Origin: Nitrospinota bacterium
GTDB lineage: Bacteria; Nitrospinota_A; UBA7883
Length of the DNA stretch: 8,956 bases
Reading direction: 5' to 3'
NCBI GenBank assembly: GCA_029880775.1
Contig: JAOUNV010000043.1
Span: 1-8,956, forward strand
A program made the position numbers and the translations under genes. Under the pieces are notes generated by a model that searched no databases, had not been told where the DNA came from, and saw only the letters and a list, made by a program, of their open reading frames with translations. This document shows, piece after piece, positions 6,282 through 8,956 of the stretch (the stretch's first letter is position 1; every line of letters begins with the position of its first letter).

Positions 6282-6781
6282 CGTGGAGTTGGTGGGGCCA
6301 CGCTTTCGGCCAGTCTCAATGTCTTTTTCAGCTCGTAGGATTTGCCCACCATGAACTGGCCTTCGGTGAAGCGGCTCAGCTCCTCGCGCAGCATCACGTT
6401 CTCGTGGCGGATACCCTGCACCTCGAAAATCTTTTTGATGAGCAACACCACCTCCTCCGGCTCGAAGGGGCGCAGAAGGTATGAGTAGGCGCCTTTTTTT
6501 ATAGCCTCGATGGCGGTGGGGATGGAGCCGAAAGCGGTGACGATCACCACATCAGTGTCGGGCCACTGGCGCTTCACCTCGGCCAAAAGCTCCAGCCCGT
6601 TCATCTCCGGCATCATCAGGTCCGCCAGCACCAGGTCGAAGGATCCTTCCTCCAGCATTTTCAGGGCGGCGCGGGCGCGGTCTGCGGTCTGGTGCTCCCA
6701 TCCGTTGCGCTCTATGAGCACAGAGAGAAGCTCGCGGTTCTCCAGGCTGTCATCCACCACCAGGATTCTTTTTTCACTCAT
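6275..6781 (-). CDS. Response-regulator receiver half (5' part of a frameshifted NtrC-family regulator)
   Basis: The 168-residue open frame starts at ATG 6781 and carries a complete CheY-like receiver domain (about 4-120): acidic pair D10/D11, phospho-acceptor D54 in LVLADLMMPEMNG, T82 in IVTAFGS, and the beta5 region YSYLLRPF. The conserved Lys of that last motif is Arg here (R104). A linker of roughly 40 residues follows (REELSRFTEGQFMVGKS), then the start of the AAA+ domain (LRLAESVA). The frame then derails into PPTPRC and stops. Restoring one C at 6294-6297 joins it to the downstream frame as VAPTNSTVLIQGESGVG, giving a normal regulator of 468 residues. The ATG has no Shine-Dalgarno site, and a candidate promoter ends 7 nt upstream. 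No histidine kinase is in the window, so the signal is unknown. Confidence 0.9.
   Translation of the reverse strand: MSEKRILVVDDSLENRELLSVLIERNGWEHQTADRARAALKMLEEGSFDLVLADLMMPEMNGLELLAEVKRQWPDTDVVIVTAFGSIPTAIEAIKKGAYSYLLRPFEPEEVVLLIKKIFEVQGIRHENVMLREELSRFTEGQFMVGKSYELKKTLRLAESVAPPTPRC
6294..6297 (-). other. Single-base frameshift in the sigma-54 response regulator
   Basis: The coding strand reads GTGGCCCCACCAAC. One more C in the C-run gives GTG GCC CCC ACC AAC (V-A-P-T-N), which reconnects the receiver frame to the AAA+ frame with family-typical sequence on both sides. A -1 change in a short homopolymer may be a true mutation, a sequencing or assembly error, or less likely a programmed slip. 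Everything else on both sides looks intact, with no further stops, which points to an error or a very recent mutation. Confidence 0.85.
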
Positions 6782-6788
6782 GGTGTGT

Positions 6789-6817
6789 ATTGTGACTTAT
6801 TGGCGGGAAAATGTCAC
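6789..6817 (-). promoter_or_regulatory. Candidate promoter of the response regulator, with short leader
   Basis: On the minus strand GTGACA (6817 to 6812, 5 of 6 to the -35) is followed by 17 bp and CACAAT (6794 to 6789, 4 of 6 to the -10). The predicted start falls at about 6782, directly before the ATG at 6781, so the transcript would be leaderless or nearly so. An inverted repeat GTGAC-N16-GTCAC (6792-6817) overlaps both boxes. Confidence 0.4.
6792..6817. promoter_or_regulatory. Inverted repeat GTGAC-N16-GTCAC, possible operator
   Basis: Two 5-bp arms at 6792-6796 and 6813-6817 have centres 21 bp apart, about two helical turns. They coincide with the -10 and -35 boxes of the candidate regulator promoter. 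The arms are short, so chance is possible. If real, a dimer bound there would repress the regulator gene. Confidence 0.3.
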
Positions 6818-6846
6818 TTTGGAGAGGGAGGGGTGGGGTTTGGTGA

Positions 6847-6875
6847 TTGAGCCCGGCTCGACCAAGTGATAAAAT
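6847..6875 (+). promoter_or_regulatory. Candidate promoter for the pentapeptide-repeat lipoprotein
   Basis: TTGAGC (6847-6852, 4 of 6), a 17-bp spacer and TAAAAT (6870-6875, 5 of 6). The predicted start near 6882 gives a leader of about 51 nt. A second -10-like TACAAT at 6915-6920 lies closer to the gene but lacks a well-placed -35. Confidence 0.4.
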
Positions 6876-6932
6876 TGGGTCGTGGGTGTTCGAAAAGCGG
6901 CGATTACTTCCAAATACAATGCGGAGTGAAAA

Positions 6933-7823
6933 ATGCTAATTAAACAAAAGAGCTTGTTTCATCTCACTTTCGTAACCTTCCTCTCCTTGGCGCTCGCCAA
7001 TTGTAGCTCCGGGTCGAGTGTGGAAGACACGCCAACAAGAACCTGCTCCGAAATAATGGATATTGCGATCCATGAACACACCCTGGACGGCTATCCGGAC
7101 CTGTGCGCCAGACCAGAACATGTTACCGTAGTGGAGCTGGAGCATGACGCCGCGGACTATAATAAAGAGGATTCCGGCTCAACCGGCGTGGACGTGATCC
7201 CATACAAGATAGAGACCGCCGGGAGCTATCCTTTCCAGTTCGATGACGAGGAAAACAGCCCCCTCTACGCCGTGATGAAAGACTCCGCCGGTAACCAGGT
7301 GTTCCGGATAGACGCCAACAGCGGCCTGATCGACGTTGATCTGGAGGCTGGCAATTACAATCTTTTCCTTTATAACCAGGGATCGGAAACGGTTCCCATT
7401 TTCATTCATGCCATCGTCGATGGCCAAATCACGGACTCTGTCCGGACGGATTCCCAGAACATCGGCGGATTAGCTTTTTCTGTAAACGATATCATCAGGG
7501 TGACAATTGAACGAAATTGCCCAAAATGCGATCTGACCAAGGCGTTCCTCCCCTTCGCGTGGTTGTACGCGGTCAACTTGTATAACGCGAACTTGTCCGG
7601 CGCGAACCTGTTTCGTGCGAACCTGTGGGATGCTGTCTTGAGCAAAGCGAACCTGACCGGCGCGAACCTGTCTCATGCCGCCCTGTGGGGCACTGTCTTG
7701 ACCGAAGCGAACCTGACCGACGTGAACTTGACCGGCGCGGATCTGACTGACGCAAACCTGAGCGGGGCTACATGGACTGACGGGAGGAAATGCGCGGAAG
7801 GTTCTATCGGAAAATGTAAATAA
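6933..7823 (+). CDS. Lipoprotein with a C-terminal pentapeptide-repeat beta-helix
   Basis: The 296-residue product starts at ATG 6933 with a GGAG site at 6923-6926. Residues 1-23 are a signal peptide and the likely lipidated cysteine is C24 in LALANC; Asn just before the Cys is unusual, since Gly, Ala or Ser is normal. Residues 25-195 are polar and predicted beta-rich; the stretch from YKIETAGSYPFQF to LEAGNYNLFLYNQ resembles a jelly-roll domain of the PPC kind, an inference from pattern only. From CPKC at 196-199, 17 consecutive five-residue units run from 200 to 284 with the A(N/D)LxX pattern of a right-handed quadrilateral beta-helix, about four coils. The C-terminus ATWTDGRKCAEGSIGKCK caps the helix with two more Cys and is typical of secreted members of this family. 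The protein is probably outer-membrane anchored. Its function is unknown. It is monocistronic and convergent with the hydrolase. Confidence 0.9.
   Translation: MLIKQKSLFHLTFVTFLSLALANCSSGSSVEDTPTRTCSEIMDIAIHEHTLDGYPDLCARPEHVTVVELEHDAADYNKEDSGSTGVDVIPYKIETAGSYPFQFDDEENSPLYAVMKDSAGNQVFRIDANSGLIDVDLEAGNYNLFLYNQGSETVPIFIHAIVDGQITDSVRTDSQNIGGLAFSVNDIIRVTIERNCPKCDLTKAFLPFAWLYAVNLYNANLSGANLFRANLWDAVLSKANLTGANLSHAALWGTVLTEANLTDVNLTGADLTDANLSGATWTDGRKCAEGSIGKCK
7602..7721 (+). repeat. Two 60-bp direct repeats inside the pentapeptide region
   Basis: Copies at 7602-7661 and 7662-7721 agree at 49 of 60 positions by my count and each encodes one 20-residue coil (pattern ANLxxAxLWxxVLxxANLTx). The duplication sits on top of the 15-bp periodicity and suggests that the helix grew by duplicating a whole coil. 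The flanking units are less similar. Confidence 0.8.
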
Positions 7824-7847
7824 GAGCAAATTTGCCGGGCGCCGGTT

Positions 7848-8956
7848 CTAATCTTTGTCTGCCAGCGTCTCGTCCAGCCAGTCCAGAATTCTCCGATTCT
7901 GTTCCGCGATAGCCCCCATCTGGCAATGCCCGGCGGCCATCATCGTGCCGTCAAAGGTCATGAGTGTCTTTGGGGAGGCAAGTTGATCGTAAAGTTTTCT
8001 CTGGGCCTCGGGCGGGAGGAGATGATCCTCCATGCTCATGACAACCAGGGTGGGGCATTTGATTTTATCGGCCACTCCCCGCAGGTTGTACTTTTTCCAT
8101 AGCGTCATAAACTCCAGCGGCGAGCCTGCGCCGAAAGCGAACATACCGTTGTTCATTAGCCAGCGAAAACCGATATCCTGTTCCATTTTTTTTCGAAGGA
8201 ATGCGTTGGTTTCATCCGGATGTTTCTCCATCTGGGCCCATTGCTCCTCGCTTTTCTCGTGGCCGCCATACACGTCGTAAACACCCGGATTGACCACCAG
8301 CGCCGCCAGCCGATGCTCGAAAGCCGCCGCGCGGGGCGCCAAGTACCCGCCCATGCTGACCCCAAGCAAGGCGATCCGCGCCGGGTCCACATCGTCTCTG
8401 GCTAGGACATAATCAACCACCGGCGTAACCACCCTTTCCCAGTCATGGCGGAAATGCAACTTGCGGTCCAACAGCGCCATCCCCTGGCCGGGGCCTTCGA
8501 AAATAAGGACGTTGTAGCCGCGTTTTAGAGCGAAAAAGCCGGTGGAGAAATACATCTCCTCTCCGGTTCCGTCGAATCCTGTCTGGAGAAGCAACGTCTT
8601 GCGGGGCTTGTCCTCATTATCCGGTGTGAATAGATATCCGGGCAGAGTCGTATTCTCATACGGAATCGGGACGAATTCGACCGGCATTTTCATAAACCTG
8701 ACAGCGCGGCGGAAAGTCTCTCGGCTTTTGCGCCCCGCCTCGAAGATACGCGGATCGTTTTTATTTCCGTGAAGAAAGAAATGCGCGTTACGGTAATAGT
8801 TGCTGGCGCGGAAGAGAGCCTCCGCGGCGGAGACACTGTGGCCTTTGGCCAGGCTTTCGTCGGCGGCCCGATGTACCCGGCTGGCCAGATCGTTCCAATG
8901 GGTGTACCAGGACTCTCCGTCCCCTTCCTTGATTTTTGCCGCTGTCTGGAGGCACT
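7848..8956 (-). CDS. Alpha/beta hydrolase of the dihydropseudooxynicotine-hydrolase/FrsA-like type, N-terminus beyond window
   Basis: The minus-strand frame is open from the TAG at 7848 to the window edge (368 residues), well past the ATG at 8693, and the upstream part is genuine family sequence. It has a helical N-terminal region with GDGESWYTHWNDLA, then GHSVSAAEALFRASNYYRNA, then RIFEAGRKSRETFRRAV, as in the 2,6-dihydropseudooxynicotine hydrolase group of C-C or ester hydrolases. After PYENTTLPGYLFTP comes the hydrolase core. TGFDGTGEE is the oxyanion-hole loop, the nucleophile elbow GVSMGGY has Ser at visible residue 200, the acid is likely D310 in MSMEDHLLPP, and the base H343 in AAGHCQMGA. 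It is cytoplasmic, since no export signal is seen, but the true N-terminus is missing. The substrate is not predictable from sequence. The gene converges on the pentapeptide lipoprotein with 24 bp between stops and no strong terminator. Confidence 0.9.
   Translation of the reverse strand, partial: CLQTAAKIKEGDGESWYTHWNDLASRVHRAADESLAKGHSVSAAEALFRASNYYRNAHFFLHGNKNDPRIFEAGRKSRETFRRAVRFMKMPVEFVPIPYENTTLPGYLFTPDNEDKPRKTLLLQTGFDGTGEEMYFSTGFFALKRGYNVLIFEGPGQGMALLDRKLHFRHDWERVVTPVVDYVLARDDVDPARIALLGVSMGGYLAPRAAAFEHRLAALVVNPGVYDVYGGHEKSEEQWAQMEKHPDETNAFLRKKMEQDIGFRWLMNNGMFAFGAGSPLEFMTLWKKYNLRGVADKIKCPTLVVMSMEDHLLPPEAQRKLYDQLASPKTLMTFDGTMMAAGHCQMGAIAEQNRRILDWLDETLADKD

Noticed and set aside
7561..7770. 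Regular short repeats that could suggest a CRISPR or minisatellite
   Set aside because: The 15-bp period and reading frame match pentapeptide codons; there are no spacers of constant length and no cas genes.
7470..7829. Minus-strand frame with repeated VRAGQVRF-type units
   Set aside because: The repetition is the complement of the 15-bp pentapeptide coding repeats, not a separate repeat protein.
7832..7852. CCGG-GCG-CCGG hairpin between the convergent lipoprotein and hydrolase genes
   Set aside because: The stem is only 4 bp and no uninterrupted T-run follows, so it is too weak to call a terminator.

Overview
The window is gene-dense chromosomal DNA from a diderm (Gram-negative) bacterium. 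It carries three Sec/SPII lipoproteins, an RlpA-type septal glycosidase with a SPOR domain, a sigma-54-activating response regulator, and sigma-70-type promoter boxes. DUF4911, a NYN/cold-shock protein and moderately high GC (judged by eye) fit a deltaproteobacterial, Nitrospinota or Nitrospirota-like lineage. No marker gene fixes the taxonomy. I see no rRNA, tRNA, CRISPR array, insertion sequence, phage or plasmid gene.

Layout. A lipoprotein on the minus strand runs off the left edge (1-265). Divergent from it is a two-gene plus-strand unit: an exported FlgT/LPP20-like protein (458-1327) and an AI-2E/PerM-family membrane protein (1333-2508), 5 bp apart. Converging on that unit is a minus-strand pair, rlpA (3111-3932) then an exported retropepsin-like aspartic protease (2515-3108), with 2 bp between them. 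A small DUF4911 gene (3941-4213, plus) diverges from rlpA. Its near-consensus promoter lies inside the first codons of rlpA. Its 3' end overlaps the tail of a minus-strand gene fusing a NYN ribonuclease domain to a cold-shock domain (4200-5276). Upstream of that, on the same strand, is an NtrC-family response regulator (5376-6781) broken by a single-base frameshift at 6294-6297. A plus-strand lipoprotein with a pentapeptide-repeat beta-helix follows (6933-7823). The window ends with the C-terminal part of a minus-strand alpha/beta hydrolase that continues past the right edge (7848-8956).

How the genes relate. rlpA plus the protease looks like a small cell-envelope operon. The FlgT-like protein and the PerM-family protein also look co-transcribed. 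The regulator has no histidine kinase partner in the window. The rest look like independent housekeeping or accessory genes. I do not see a clear new multi-gene system. The items most worth a second look are the NYN-cold-shock fusion and its structured leader, three genes that appear to be transcribed with almost no 5' leader, the frameshift in the regulator, a frame-changing 16-bp tandem repeat at the end of the PerM-family gene, and a lipid-anchored pentapeptide beta-helix with an internal 60-bp duplication.
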